DNA from: Spirosoma sp.
GTDB lineage: Bacteria > Bacteroidota > Bacteroidia > Cytophagales > Spirosomataceae
Assembly (NCBI RefSeq): GCF_026391055.1
Contig: NZ_JAPLET010000015.1
Coordinates: 310,001-374,000 of the forward strand
Reading direction: 5' to 3'
Length of the DNA: 64,000 bases
In this document: piece after piece, positions 1 through 9,271 of the stretch
How positions within the stretch are numbered: the stretch's first letter is position 1
How the letters are laid out: each line of letters opens with the position of its first letter
The notes under the pieces: generated by a model
What the model was told of the DNA's origin: nothing
Database searches by the model: none
The model's input: the letters and a program-made list of their open reading frames with translations, nothing else
Made by a program: the position numbers and the translations under genes

Positions 1-988
1 CATCCACGCCGATAACGGGCCAGTCGTTCACCCATTTCATGGGTTGCAAGTGTACTACCCGGCCGTAGGCGTCTTTATCCTGAAAATGCAGAAACCAGTC
101 TTCGTCGGCTTTGCCCTTGCCTGCGTTCACCGTCACCCAAGCCCCCTGATGCGGCCCGTTGATCGAACTCTTACCCTGGTCCATCACCACTTTTCGCTCG
201 TAGGGGCCATAAATGTTCTTCGACCGTAACGCCAGTTGCCAGCCCGTCGAGACGCCACCCGCCGGGGCAAAAATGTAGTAGTAGCCGTTTCGCTTGTACA
301 GTTTCGGTCCTTCAATGGTGGGGTCGGTTTCATGACCGTCGTACACAATAACGCCTTCGTCCATCACCTTCGAGCCAGCCGCGTTGAGCTTCTTGATGGT
401 CAGAATACTCTTGATTCCCGCCCGGCTTCCCGCCCAGCCGTGCGCCAGATAAACCTGCCCGTCATCGTCCCAGAGCGGGCAGGGGTCAATCAACCCTTTG
501 CCGCCTTCCACCAGCACCGGGTTCGACCAGGGACCGGCCGGGTTGGTGGCTTTGGTGAGGTAAATGCCGAAATCGGGGTCGGGGTAATAGATGTAGAACT
601 CGTTATTATGGTAGCGGATGGCGGGTGCCCACACGCCATTGCCATGCTGGGTTTTCTCGAAATGGTCGAACGGAGGCTGGCGTTTCAGGGCGTGTCCGAT
701 GAGGGACCAGTTGACCAGATCTGTCGAGTGCAGAATCGGCAGACCGGGAATAGCGTCGAAACTGGAAGCAACCAGGTAGAAGTCGTTGCCCGCCCGGCAC
801 ACATCCGGATCGGAGTAATCGGCGTTCAGGACGGGGTTTTTATACGAACCATTCCCCAAATCAGGCACCCAGACGGCGGAGACCGCAGAATTACCGGAAA
901 TGGCTTTTGGGTTGCTCGTTTTCGTCGGTTGGGCAACGGCTGGCTGTATTATTAAAAACAGCAAACCAAGGGCAATTCGCCAATTCAT
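1..988 (-). CDS. Secreted glycoside hydrolase family 43 enzyme, C-terminus cut off by window edge
   Basis: GH43 enzymes are five-bladed beta-propeller glycosidases that remove arabinose or xylose units from pectin side chains or hemicellulose. Only the first 329 codons are present. The ATG at 988 opens a signal peptide (residues 1-20, ending AVAQ). The three family acids are visible: general base Asp60 in YSDPDV, pKa-tuning Asp168 in LIDPCPLW and general acid Glu226 in TIEGPKL, so the enzyme looks active. It begins 4 nt after the stop of the pectinesterase gene and is surely on the same mRNA. The exact substrate cannot be decided from sequence; the pectin context favours side-chain trimming (inference). 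Confidence 0.88.
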   Translation of the reverse strand, partial: MNWRIALGLLFLIIQPAVAQPTKTSNPKAISGNSAVSAVWVPDLGNGSYKNPVLNADYSDPDVCRAGNDFYLVASSFDAIPGLPILHSTDLVNWSLIGHALKRQPPFDHFEKTQHGNGVWAPAIRYHNNEFYIYYPDPDFGIYLTKATNPAGPWSNPVLVEGGKGLIDPCPLWDDDGQVYLAHGWAGSRAGIKSILTIKKLNAAGSKVMDEGVIVYDGHETDPTIEGPKLYKRNGYYYIFAPAGGVSTGWQLALRSKNIYGPYERKVVMDQGKSSINGPHQGAWVTVNAGKGKADEDWFLHFQDKDAYGRVVHLQPMKWVNDWPVIGVD

Positions 989-992
989 ACCA

Positions 993-2006
993 TTAAGGGT
1001 GTTGAGTGATGGGTAACCAGGCCGATTGGCCGGAGAAGATTGTTGCCAGTGTCAACTGCTTAACGTCTTTAGCCGTAAGCTGCTTCGCCCAGCCAACCCG
1101 TGCCGATGGACTGCTGCCTGGGCCGGTACTGTTGTATTCAGCGTACAGAACCGTTTTTTCGTTGGCGACATTGTTCCAGTTATCCCAGCCAGCGGGCAGG
1201 ATGTGGCTGTCCATCTGCGTCCGTACGAAAATGGTTTTGGCATTCGGTCGCCACGGACGGCCCAGGAATACTTTCCTGGCGGCCGGATCGGCGGTGAGTT
1301 TGCAATCGAAGAAGATGAATCCGTACCGCTGGTAAACGGGCGTGGCTGCAGCCGTAATGAACGAATCGGACAGGCTTTTGATGGTACACGACTGAAATAC
1401 GGATACCGACTTGCCGAAGATAAAATCGGTCGTGCCTTCGATGTAGCAGTTTTCGTAATACTGACGACTGCCTTCGGCGGCTGCAAAAAGGGTATCCTGA
1501 TTGCCCAGCAAATTACAGTTCCTGCAAATGAACCGGTCGGCTTCCACGTGCAGCGCCACCGCCTGACCCACCCGGCCAGCGGTGTTCCGAATGGTCAGGT
1601 TTTCGAGAATCGTTTCCGGCGCATCGACCAGCACCGTGTACGTCGTATAAGTGCTGTATTTATCCTTCCCGGTCCAGTCTTTCCCGCCGGGATACGCTTT
1701 CCCGGAGAAGTCATCGCCGGTGATGATCACGCCCTCTTTGCTTTCACCAATGATGTGAATGTTTGGCTTCCAGGAGGGGATGACCAGCTTTTCGAGATAG
1801 ACTCCGTTCCTGACATAGAGCGTCACCGGAACCTGCGAGTGGTCTCGGAATGAGTTGACTGCTTCCTGAATGGTTTTGAAATTCCCACTGCCATCCTGCG
1901 CCACGGTAAATGAAGCCGGATAAGTCACCGACGTCGGTGGCGTCGTTTGGGCAAAGGTGCTGTTGATGAGTAGGGTGGCGAAAAGGAATAAAAGGTTTTT
2001 AATCAT
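993..2006 (-). CDS. Secreted pectinesterase (carbohydrate esterase family 8)
   Basis: Removes methyl esters from homogalacturonan, preparing it for polygalacturonase. The protein is 337 aa and exported: the ATG at 2006 starts a clear signal peptide (residues 1-20, ending TFAQ). A longer reading to 2069 only adds an implausible leader in front of it. CE8 landmarks of the parallel beta-helix are present: GQAVAL (Gln148), GNQDTLF with acid/base Asp171, TTDFIFG with nucleophile Asp194, and LGRPW with Arg250 and Trp252. It precedes the GH43 gene by 4 nt. Upstream lie a 120-bp triple-hairpin repeat and the end of uxaC, so it may have its own promoter or be read through from uxaAC. Confidence 0.93.
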   Translation of the reverse strand: MIKNLLFLFATLLINSTFAQTTPPTSVTYPASFTVAQDGSGNFKTIQEAVNSFRDHSQVPVTLYVRNGVYLEKLVIPSWKPNIHIIGESKEGVIITGDDFSGKAYPGGKDWTGKDKYSTYTTYTVLVDAPETILENLTIRNTAGRVGQAVALHVEADRFICRNCNLLGNQDTLFAAAEGSRQYYENCYIEGTTDFIFGKSVSVFQSCTIKSLSDSFITAAATPVYQRYGFIFFDCKLTADPAARKVFLGRPWRPNAKTIFVRTQMDSHILPAGWDNWNNVANEKTVLYAEYNSTGPGSSPSARVGWAKQLTAKDVKQLTLATIFSGQSAWLPITQHP

Positions 2007-2060
2007 TGGTAATGATGTTAGGTCTTGCTGTTTTATAAGCCACCCCACGGCAGCGGCCCG

Positions 2061-2180
2061 GCTCGGCATAGTCTGTGACTATGTCGTGGCGTTATCCGGT
2101 CTCTAACCGGTGTAACTGAATTGATTAGTACACCGGTTAGAGACCGGATAACACCCGAACGTAGTTATAAACTACGCTCA
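2061..2180. repeat. Triple-hairpin dispersed repeat, copy 1
   Basis: This 120-bp block matches the block at 5661-5780 at 111 of 120 positions. It has three dyads in a row: a 7-bp stem at 2067-2083, a perfect 24-bp stem (2091-2114 with 2129-2152, 14-nt loop), and a 7-bp stem at 2160-2176. It lies between uxaC and the pectinesterase gene. The paired positions 2105 and 2138 read A-T here and G-C in copy 2, a compensatory change that supports a selected structure. Confidence 0.9.
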
Positions 2181-2207
2181 ACGGGGAGAGGGTTTCAGTC
2201 ACGATCA

Positions 2208-3641
2208 TCAAACCGCCAGCTCCATTGGCTTGCTGCTGAAGCCGAAATAGGATTTTGCGTTGCCGTAGCAGATCTTCTGAACCACCTGGCCCGTCCAGTC
2301 GATGTCGTCGGGTAGTTCGCCGTTTTCGATGTCGTTGCCGAACAGGTTGCAGAGAATCCGGCGGAAATACTCGTGGCGCGGGTAACTCAGAAAACTGCGC
2401 GAATCGGTGAGCATGCCCACAAACCGGCTCAGCAGCCCCATGTTGGACAACGCATTCAATTGCCGCTCCATACCCTCTTTCTGATCGAGAAACCACCAGC
2501 CCGAGCCAAATTGTACTTTACCCGCTACGGACCCGTCGTTGAAGTTACCGATCATGGTCGCCATCAACTCATTATCGCCGGGGTTGAGGTTGTATAGAAT
2601 CGTTTTGGCTAATTTATCCGTTGTGTCGAGCCGATCGAGGAAGCGAGCCAGTGCCCGCGCCTGCGAGAAGTCGCCGATGCTGTCCCAGCCGGTATCGGGG
2701 CCGAGTTGGCGCAGCATGCGGGAGTTGTTGTTGCGCAGCGCACCGAGGTGAAACTGCTGGGTCCAGCCTTTCTCCCAATCCATCTCAGCCAGATACACCA
2801 GCATAGCCGATTTGAATTTCAGTATTTCGGCCTCCGTCAGTGCCTGCCCGGCCTGCCGTAGTTTGTCGAAAATAGCGTGGATTTCGGCTTCCGTGTAATC
2901 TTCGGCATAAATCTGCTCCAGTCCGTGGTCGGAGAGTTTACAGCCCATAGCCGCAAAGTAATCGTGCCGCTGGCGCAGCGCATCCAGAAAATCGTTGAAC
3001 TTTCTGATCTCCCGGTTGCTGGCCGCTTCCAGCCGGGTAACATACTGATTGAAGGCGGCAGCGTCTTCGACCGCCATGGCTTTGTCGGGCCGGAAGGTGG
3101 GCAATACGCTGATCTCGAAGCCCGCATCGAGCAGTTTCTGGTGGTGTTCCAGCGAATCGACAGGGTCGTCGGTGGTGCAAACGGTCTCCACGTTCATCCG
3201 GCGGAGCAGGTTCCGCACCGAAAAATCCGGTAACTGGAGCTGCTCGGTACAACTGTCGTAAATCCGGCGCGCACTATTTCCGTTGAGGGTTTCGGTTATG
3301 CCAAAATACCGCTGCAATTCCAGGTGCGTCCAGTGGTAAAGCGGGTTGCGCAGGGTATAAGGTACGGTTTCGGCCCACTTCTGGAATTTGGCGAAGTCGT
3401 CCTGCTTGCCGGTGCAATAGCTTTCATCGACACCATTGGCCCGCATGGCCCGCCACTTGTAATGGTCGCCGTAAAGCCAGAGCTGAGTCAGGTTATCGAA
3501 CGTCAGGTCATTGGCAATCTGGTCGGGAGGCAGGTGACAGTGGTAGTCGATAATTGGCATCGGTTTGGCAAACTCGTGGTAAAGTTTTTGGGCCGTTTCC
3601 GTTTGCAGCAGGAAGTTGTCGGTCAAAAAGGATTTTTTCAT
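2208..3641 (-). CDS. uxaC: Uronate (glucuronate/galacturonate) isomerase
   Basis: Cytoplasmic enzyme that isomerises D-galacturonate to D-tagaturonate (and D-glucuronate to D-fructuronate), the first step in using the sugar acid released from pectin. Length 477 aa is usual for UxaC. It belongs to the amidohydrolase superfamily: the metal-binding HxH motif is His34 and His36 in IDYHCHLPP, followed by the conserved DLTFDNLTQLWLYGDHYKW region. It starts 42 nt after the uxaA stop, so the two form an operon uxaA-uxaC. The next pathway enzyme, tagaturonate reductase (uxaB), is not in the window, so it must lie elsewhere or a different route is used. Confidence 0.96.
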   Translation of the reverse strand: MKKSFLTDNFLLQTETAQKLYHEFAKPMPIIDYHCHLPPDQIANDLTFDNLTQLWLYGDHYKWRAMRANGVDESYCTGKQDDFAKFQKWAETVPYTLRNPLYHWTHLELQRYFGITETLNGNSARRIYDSCTEQLQLPDFSVRNLLRRMNVETVCTTDDPVDSLEHHQKLLDAGFEISVLPTFRPDKAMAVEDAAAFNQYVTRLEAASNREIRKFNDFLDALRQRHDYFAAMGCKLSDHGLEQIYAEDYTEAEIHAIFDKLRQAGQALTEAEILKFKSAMLVYLAEMDWEKGWTQQFHLGALRNNNSRMLRQLGPDTGWDSIGDFSQARALARFLDRLDTTDKLAKTILYNLNPGDNELMATMIGNFNDGSVAGKVQFGSGWWFLDQKEGMERQLNALSNMGLLSRFVGMLTDSRSFLSYPRHEYFRRILCNLFGNDIENGELPDDIDWTGQVVQKICYGNAKSYFGFSSKPMELAV

Positions 3642-3683
3642 GGGTAATAAGATGACTGAAAAGTTGTGTATCGAGGTAGTTTC

Positions 3684-5339
3684 CTATAGTGAAACGCCCC
3701 GTTTCCAGGGAATGAAGTCGTCCTGCCCATGGCGCATGGCCGCTACCTCGAGTGTGCCACTGGCTACCTGAATAATCTGCTCCAGCAATCGCTCTCCGGC
3801 TTGTTCGATGGTCTCGTCGCCGTCGATGATGGTACCCGTATTGACGTCGATGATGTCGGGCATCCGGTTGGCCAGGGCGGTGTTGCTGGCAATTTTTACA
3901 ACGGGCGCAATGGGGTTGCCGGTCGGGGTGCCCAGCCCCGTGGTGAACAGCACGACGGTAGCGCCCGAAGCGACCTCGGCCGTTGTCGATTCCACATCGT
4001 TGCCGGGTGTACAGAGCAGATTCAGCCCCGGTTTGGTGACCAGTTCGGGGTAGTCGAGAACAGCCACTATGGGCGATGTACCCCCTTTCCGGGCCGCCCC
4101 CGCCGACTTCATGGCATCGGTAATGAGCCCGTCGCGGATGTTGCCCGGTGATGGATTCATGTCGAACCCTGACCCGGCTTCCTTAGCGCGCTGGGCATAC
4201 GTGCTCATCAACGACCTGAATCGCCCCGCCGTTTCGGCGTCCATACTCCGGTCGCAAAGTTCCTGCTCCACCCCGCAGAGTTCGGGGAATTCGGCCAGGA
4301 TAACGGTGCCGCCGAGGGCCACCAGCAAATCGGACGTGTGCCCCAGGGCGGGGTTGGCCGAAATACCCGAAAAACCGTCCGAACCCCCGCATTCGAGCCC
4401 AATTGTTAGTTTGTTGAGCGGTGCCGGTTGCCGCACGCAGTCGTTGGCCTGCATTAGCCCCGCGAAAGTTTGCCGCAACGCCCGGCTAATCAGGGCTTCT
4501 TCGGTACCGATGGTTTGCTGTTCGAGCACAAACAGCGGCTTGTCGAACTGCGGGTTTCGCTTTTGAATCTCTTCCTGCAACATACCCACCTGCGCATTCT
4601 GGCAACCCAGACTCAGTACTGTGGCTCCGGCTACGTTCGGGTGAGTGATGTAGCCCGCGAGCAATCCGCACAGCGCCCGGGCATCCTGACGCGTACCGCC
4701 ACAGCCGCCTTCGTGCGCCAGAAATTTCACTCCGTCGACGTTGGGGAACAGGCGGGTCGGCTGCCCGAACGCCTGGTTCGGCTGCTCCAGATCGGCCTGT
4801 AATACATCTTCTACCGTTCGACCGGCCTGTACCAGTGCCATCAACCCCTGCGTCTGGTGCTGGTAGGAATTGCGTCGACCGTAGCCCAGGTCGTGAACGA
4901 GGGCCTCTTCCAGCACCTGAATATTGCGGTTCTCGCAGAAGACGAGGGGCACCACGAGCCAGTAGTTGGCCGTTCCTACCCGCCCATCCGACCGGTGGTA
5001 GCCCATAAATGTCCTGTCTTGCCAGCAGTCAACGGCCGGGGGTGTCCACTGGTAAGATGCCCCTGCCAGATCGTAGCTGTCGGTCGCGTGCAGCACGTTG
5101 AAGGTGGTGAGTCGGCCACCCGCCGGAATGGCCTGTTTGGCTTTGCCGACCAGTACACCATACATGGTGATGGCATCGCCGGGGGCAAACGCCCGGATCG
5201 CCAGTTTGTGTTTGGCCGGAACGGCTTCCGTCACGATCAGAGTCGAGTCGTTCCAGTATACCCGGTCGCCGGGTTCGAGATCGGCGAGGGCAACGAGTAC
5301 GGAGTCGGCGGGGTGTATTTTTAAAACGGTTTGTTTCAT
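3684..5339 (-). CDS. uxaA: Altronate dehydratase
   Basis: Dehydrates D-altronate to 2-keto-3-deoxygluconate, the third step of the isomerase pathway for galacturonate. The 551-aa cytoplasmic protein has the two expected parts: an N-terminal SAF domain (about residues 1-95) and the C-terminal catalytic dehydratase region, with GRVGTANYW, a Cys/Gly-rich HEGGCGGTR stretch and GLECGGSDGFSG, the family's metal-site signatures. It heads the uxaA-uxaC operon. About 175 bp upstream is a 24-nt dyad (5514-5537) that recurs upstream of the sigma-factor gene at 14.65 kb, a candidate regulator site. Confidence 0.95.
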   Translation of the reverse strand: MKQTVLKIHPADSVLVALADLEPGDRVYWNDSTLIVTEAVPAKHKLAIRAFAPGDAITMYGVLVGKAKQAIPAGGRLTTFNVLHATDSYDLAGASYQWTPPAVDCWQDRTFMGYHRSDGRVGTANYWLVVPLVFCENRNIQVLEEALVHDLGYGRRNSYQHQTQGLMALVQAGRTVEDVLQADLEQPNQAFGQPTRLFPNVDGVKFLAHEGGCGGTRQDARALCGLLAGYITHPNVAGATVLSLGCQNAQVGMLQEEIQKRNPQFDKPLFVLEQQTIGTEEALISRALRQTFAGLMQANDCVRQPAPLNKLTIGLECGGSDGFSGISANPALGHTSDLLVALGGTVILAEFPELCGVEQELCDRSMDAETAGRFRSLMSTYAQRAKEAGSGFDMNPSPGNIRDGLITDAMKSAGAARKGGTSPIVAVLDYPELVTKPGLNLLCTPGNDVESTTAEVASGATVVLFTTGLGTPTGNPIAPVVKIASNTALANRMPDIIDVNTGTIIDGDETIEQAGERLLEQIIQVASGTLEVAAMRHGQDDFIPWKRGVSL

Positions 5340-5513
5340 GTTGTCAGGGCTTTGTCGGCGTATCGTTTGGGGTGGGATAGATACGTTTACCCGCGTTAAA
5401 ATTGTCTTTTTTATAGAAATACGCCTGACGGTCAGCCAGCTGTTCGGGGTATTCTCTGACGAAGATTAAACAGGCTCTTCCTGTGAAAGAAGTGTCCGGA
5501 AGTATTTATTCAC

Positions 5514-5537
5514 GCAATCGTTATCGGGAACGTTGCC
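5514..5537. promoter_or_regulatory. Candidate operator upstream of uxaA
   Basis: Imperfect dyad made of half-sites GCAATCGTT and AACGTTGCC separated by 6 nt. It is identical at 21 of 24 positions to the site at 14827-14850. Both sites lie about 175-178 bp upstream of the start codon of the first gene of a pectin-locus unit and in the same orientation. The dyad resembles operators of LacI-type repressors (inference); no such regulator gene is in the window. Confidence 0.55.
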
Positions 5538-5660
5538 GAATTCAGCCGTTTCCTGCCGAACGGATACAGTGGGGTAAATAGGAGTTGTTTTCAGAGGTCT
5601 GGAAGGTGTGAGGTGAGCCCTGATAGATTTTGTGCTTTTTTAAGTTGAGTGCCCCTAGTC

Positions 5661-5780
5661 GCTCGGCATAGTCTGTGACTATGTCGTGGCGTTATCCGGT
5701 CTCTGACCGGCGTAACTGAATTGCTTAGTACACCGGTCAGAGACCAGATAACACCCGAGCGTAGTTTATAACTACGCTCA
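5661..5780. repeat. Triple-hairpin dispersed repeat, copy 2
   Basis: Second copy of the block at 2061-2180 (111 of 120 identical), located between the GH28 gene and uxaA. The third hairpin is better here: a perfect 10-bp stem with a TAT loop, where copy 1 has a 7-bp core with an ATA loop. A short related segment recurs at 22288-22305. Confidence 0.9.
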
Positions 5781-5812
5781 TCGCTGGGAATGTAGCGCGG
5801 ATCCTTATCCTT

Positions 5813-7468
5813 TTACTTCGTCGACGTCAGCAACACGCTCTTTTCGGCGGCTCCGTGGGTGAATTCGGTTTTGGTACGAGCTTTGGATAAGTCGGTGTTG
5901 GTGACGCTGATGGCCTGGCTGCGTTCACCGTCAATCGAGAACAACACATCGGTATTGGCCGGGTACTGAATATTGTTGAACGTTAGGTTGCTACTGTTCG
6001 TAACGCTAATGACGGGCTTCGTCGATGTCGACAGCAGGTTTATGTTATCGAGCCGGATACCGCTGGCATCGACCAGTTCGACGCCTTTCTCCGTTTCGAG
6101 AACCATGTTGGCCATAGCGATCTGTTGAATCGCCATTTCGGGCAGACCACGGACAAAAATGCCTTTCTTCGCACCGGTGCAGACGATGTTTTCGAAGCGC
6201 ATGTTTCGGAAAACGGGCGTACCTTCATTCACCACAGGACGTTCGTCGCGCACCCCGTCCGTCGCGAATTTGACGAAGTAGTACATGTCGAAAAAGATGG
6301 CTTCCTGCGCGATGTTCTTCATGAAAATATCTTTGGCATAGATGTGCTCGACCACTCCGCCCCGCCCGCGAACCGACTTGAAACGCAGGCCCTTATCCGT
6401 GCCCATGAACGTGCAGTTGGAAACGAACAGGTAGCGGGCACCTCCGCTCATCTCGCTGCCTACCACAAAGCCACCGTGACCGTTGTACACGGTGTTGTTC
6501 CGGATAATGCCGTTTTCGGTGGGCATGCCCCGCTTTCGGCCTTCCTCGTCTTTGCCGGATTTGATGCAGATTGCATCGTCGCCCACATCGAGCGTACAGC
6601 CTTCGATGAGGAAGTTTTTGCAGGATTCGATGTCCATACCATCCCCGTTGTGCGCGTACTCCGGGTTTTTGGTGGTTACATTGCGAAGGGTCAGGTCCTG
6701 GCACATCAGCGGATGCAGGCACCAGGCGGGCGAATTCTGGAAGGTGACGCCTTCGAGCAGTACTTTCTTGCAGTTGGTGAGTACCACCAGATTCGGCCGT
6801 AAAAAGTCTTTCATATCGGCAAAATCCTGGGGCGTTTTTCCCGATGCCAACAGCATACTCCGGTTTTCGGTGCTGGCTTTTTTGAACTGCTCACTCGGGT
6901 ACCAGGTCTTGCCGTCGTCTTTCAAAACCCCGCCCGATTCTACTTTTTCCTGCCACTGGCTTTCGGTGAGCTGGCTTTTATGCACCGCCCGCCATACATC
7001 GCCGTTCCCGTCCAGAATACCCTGACCCGTAATGCCCACATTTTCCAGATTCGTGCCCGATACCGGCGACTGGTTGCGGGCCGCGCGTTTGCCTTCGTAC
7101 ACGCCTTCTACCAGCGCGTACTGGCTCTTGTCGGGGGTGAACAGCAGCGTAGCGGCCCTTTTGAGGTGCAGGTTCACGTTGCTTTTCAGAACAATGGGTC
7201 CGGTGAGCCAGATGCCTGCGGGGACCAGCACCACGCCACCGCCTTTCTGGCTACAGGTCGAAATCGCCTTATTAATGGCCTGTGTATTGAGGGAAACACC
7301 ATCGGGTTTGGCACCGAACGTTGTGATATTGATCGTGTCGCGCCGGAACGTCGGCTGAACAATTTTGGGCAGGTTCGTCCAGCTATAGGTCGGTTTAGGT
7401 TGTGCCGTTGCCGAAAAGCGGGTCAGCAGCGAACCGATAACGATGAGGCAGATTGCGTGTTTGGTCAT
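5813..7468 (-). CDS. Secreted polygalacturonase-like glycoside hydrolase (GH28)
   Basis: Right-handed beta-helix enzyme that hydrolyses the galacturonan backbone of pectin, after pectinesterase has de-esterified it. The ATG at 7468 gives a 551-aa protein with a signal peptide (residues 1-23, ending SATAQ). All four GH28 motifs are present: NGDGMD (Asp276), GDDAI (Asp297, Asp298), GHGG (His331) and RFK (Arg362, Lys364, usually RIK). An FGAKPDG segment near residue 51 is the usual start of the helix. It lies downstream of the SusC/SusD genes (137 nt after SusD) on the same strand. Endo versus exo action cannot be read from the sequence. Confidence 0.93.
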   Translation of the reverse strand: MTKHAICLIVIGSLLTRFSATAQPKPTYSWTNLPKIVQPTFRRDTINITTFGAKPDGVSLNTQAINKAISTCSQKGGGVVLVPAGIWLTGPIVLKSNVNLHLKRAATLLFTPDKSQYALVEGVYEGKRAARNQSPVSGTNLENVGITGQGILDGNGDVWRAVHKSQLTESQWQEKVESGGVLKDDGKTWYPSEQFKKASTENRSMLLASGKTPQDFADMKDFLRPNLVVLTNCKKVLLEGVTFQNSPAWCLHPLMCQDLTLRNVTTKNPEYAHNGDGMDIESCKNFLIEGCTLDVGDDAICIKSGKDEEGRKRGMPTENGIIRNNTVYNGHGGFVVGSEMSGGARYLFVSNCTFMGTDKGLRFKSVRGRGGVVEHIYAKDIFMKNIAQEAIFFDMYYFVKFATDGVRDERPVVNEGTPVFRNMRFENIVCTGAKKGIFVRGLPEMAIQQIAMANMVLETEKGVELVDASGIRLDNINLLSTSTKPVISVTNSSNLTFNNIQYPANTDVLFSIDGERSQAISVTNTDLSKARTKTEFTHGAAEKSVLLTSTK

Positions 7469-7605
7469 GTTGTTGTTTTTTGGTGCTGTCAGTTTCTCAA
7501 AACTGACAGCACGATGCACGATAGCACGACAAGCGTAACCTGACGGCTCTGTTGGATGTAAAAACTTCGGGCCAGACTAGTGCCTGACCCGGACGATTCT
7601 GTTGG

Positions 7606-9252
7606 CTATTGATAGCCCTGATTTTGTGTAAAATCGCTTTTGTTGGTCACGGCGTCCAGCTGGGTTTGTGGAATGGGTCGTAATACCTGGAAGTCCTGCA
7701 GGTTGATGGCATTGTCGGGTGCATAGGCCCGGATGCGTTCCAGCAGCTTACCCGTCCGTTTCAGATCGAACCAGCGAATCTGCTCACCGGCCAGTTCGCG
7801 GGCGCGCTCGTCCAGAATGAAATCGAGCGTTACCTGAGCCGGGTCGATCTGCATGGCGGCCGCTTTGCCGGGTTTGGCCGCCCGCGTGCGCAGCACGTTG
7901 ATGTAGTCGGCGGCAGCCTGTAGATTACCCAGCTTCATTTGCGCTTCGGCGGCAATCAGGTATACCTCGGCGAGCCGGATCACGAACACATCGCGGGCAC
8001 TTTGCGCTTCGTTCAGACTGGCGCGGGTAGGGTCCATAAACTTCGACAGACTCGGGTAGCGCAGGTTGTCTTTCACCGTTCCGTTGGCGTTGTAAATTTT
8101 GCTTCGGTCGTAAATCTGGTACTTGCGCGTAGCCTCGAACGCATCCGGTATTTCGAGCCGGGTGCAATACACCGCCGTATCACCCAGGTTCATACCCGCC
8201 GGACGCGAAGTCGCATTGGCCTTCCACACCTCGGTAAATGAGCCTTCGTAGCGGGCGTCGTTTTCGCTGTACAGGTCCAACAGAAAACGGGTGGGCATGT
8301 AGCGGTTAAAAGGGCGTCCATTGGCAATATCCCGGATCATGCCGGGGCGGTCGTCGTACTTCATCAGGAACAGCAGGTGGGCGTTGTTGCTGCCCCGACT
8401 ATGGCCATATGGGTTGAAGGTCGAGTTAACCAGGTCGTTCAGCACCAGGTTGGTCGAATAGTCCACAACGTAGATAGCCTCTTTGGTTTTGAGGTTACTC
8501 ATCTTCCAGAGGTCGGCGTAGTTGGTTTCCAGTTTGTAGCCGTAGTTACCGGTCAAAACAGCCTGTGCCGTTTCCAGGGCTTCTTTGTTCATGCCCCGCG
8601 TCAGGTACATACGGGCCAGAAACGCCTGCGCGGCTCCTTTGGTTACCCTGCCATATTGGGGTTGGGTAACGGGCAGATTGGCAGCGGCAAATTTCAAATC
8701 CTCAAAAATCAGGTTGTAAAACGTCTCTATGGGCGTTCGGTTGGCCGTGGAGATGATGCCGTTCGTTTCCTGCGTGGTAAAGTGAACGCCACCCCAGGTT
8801 TCAACGATATGCCAATAGTAGAAGGCGCGCAGAAACCGGAGTTCCCCTTCCCGGACAGGCCGCAGGGTAGCCGACAAACCCGCGTTGCCGATGCGGCTGA
8901 TGCCCCCGTTACAGAGGTTGATGGCGGCATAAAACTCCCGCCACTCGTTGCTGAGTGCACCATTACTGCCCTGAAGGTTCAGGTACTGGGTCAAATCGCG
9001 GTAGACCTCGCCTGAACCACTCGTCCAGATATCGGTACCCGTTTCGGCAATGTTATAGCCTTCCTCTTTGCCGTACCACCACCGCTGATAAGTATAGGCG
9101 GCATTGACCAGCGTTTCGAAGCCTTCGGGCGTGGTATACACAGTCTCTGCGGTCAGGCCGCTGGGGTTGTATTCGTCCAGCACATCTTTACACGCGAAGA
9201 GCGTGCAGAAAGACAGCAGTAATAACCCCGTTCGCATTAGGAATGAGTTCAT
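7606..9252 (-). CDS. SusD/RagB family glycan-binding lipoprotein (pectin locus)
   Basis: Surface lipoprotein that binds oligosaccharide and acts as the lid on its SusC partner. It has 548 aa with a lipobox ending LFAC (Cys21), an N-terminal SusD-like domain starting around residue 30 and the tetratricopeptide-rich SusD core, including ARMYLTRGMNKEAL and LIAAEAQMKLGNLQAAADYIN. The C-terminal signature FILDERARELAGEQIRWFDL is typical of the family. It begins 19 nt after the SusC stop. The neighbouring GH28, CE8 and uxa genes point to oligogalacturonides as ligand (inference). Confidence 0.95.
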   Translation of the reverse strand: MNSFLMRTGLLLLSFCTLFACKDVLDEYNPSGLTAETVYTTPEGFETLVNAAYTYQRWWYGKEEGYNIAETGTDIWTSGSGEVYRDLTQYLNLQGSNGALSNEWREFYAAINLCNGGISRIGNAGLSATLRPVREGELRFLRAFYYWHIVETWGGVHFTTQETNGIISTANRTPIETFYNLIFEDLKFAAANLPVTQPQYGRVTKGAAQAFLARMYLTRGMNKEALETAQAVLTGNYGYKLETNYADLWKMSNLKTKEAIYVVDYSTNLVLNDLVNSTFNPYGHSRGSNNAHLLFLMKYDDRPGMIRDIANGRPFNRYMPTRFLLDLYSENDARYEGSFTEVWKANATSRPAGMNLGDTAVYCTRLEIPDAFEATRKYQIYDRSKIYNANGTVKDNLRYPSLSKFMDPTRASLNEAQSARDVFVIRLAEVYLIAAEAQMKLGNLQAAADYINVLRTRAAKPGKAAAMQIDPAQVTLDFILDERARELAGEQIRWFDLKRTGKLLERIRAYAPDNAINLQDFQVLRPIPQTQLDAVTNKSDFTQNQGYQ

Positions 9253-9271
9253 GTTGACTAAAGTTTTTGGG

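Larger units (their letters stand above)
5340..5812. other. Intergenic region with candidate operator and repeat
   Basis: 473 bp without a credible gene between the GH28 stop and the uxaA start. It holds the candidate operator at 5514-5537 and repeat copy 2 at 5661-5780. The remaining sequence, 5340-5513, is presumably the uxaA promoter and leader, but I see no clear TAnnTTTG element there. Confidence 0.7.

Noticed and set aside
236..955. Long plus-strand open frame opposite the GH43 gene
   Set aside because: It is the antisense shadow of a GC-rich coding strand; it has no family match or ribosome site, while the minus strand gives a clean GH43 protein with all three catalytic acids.
1026..1853. 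275-aa plus-strand frame inside the pectinesterase gene
   Set aside because: Antisense shadow; the pectinesterase has its complete active site.
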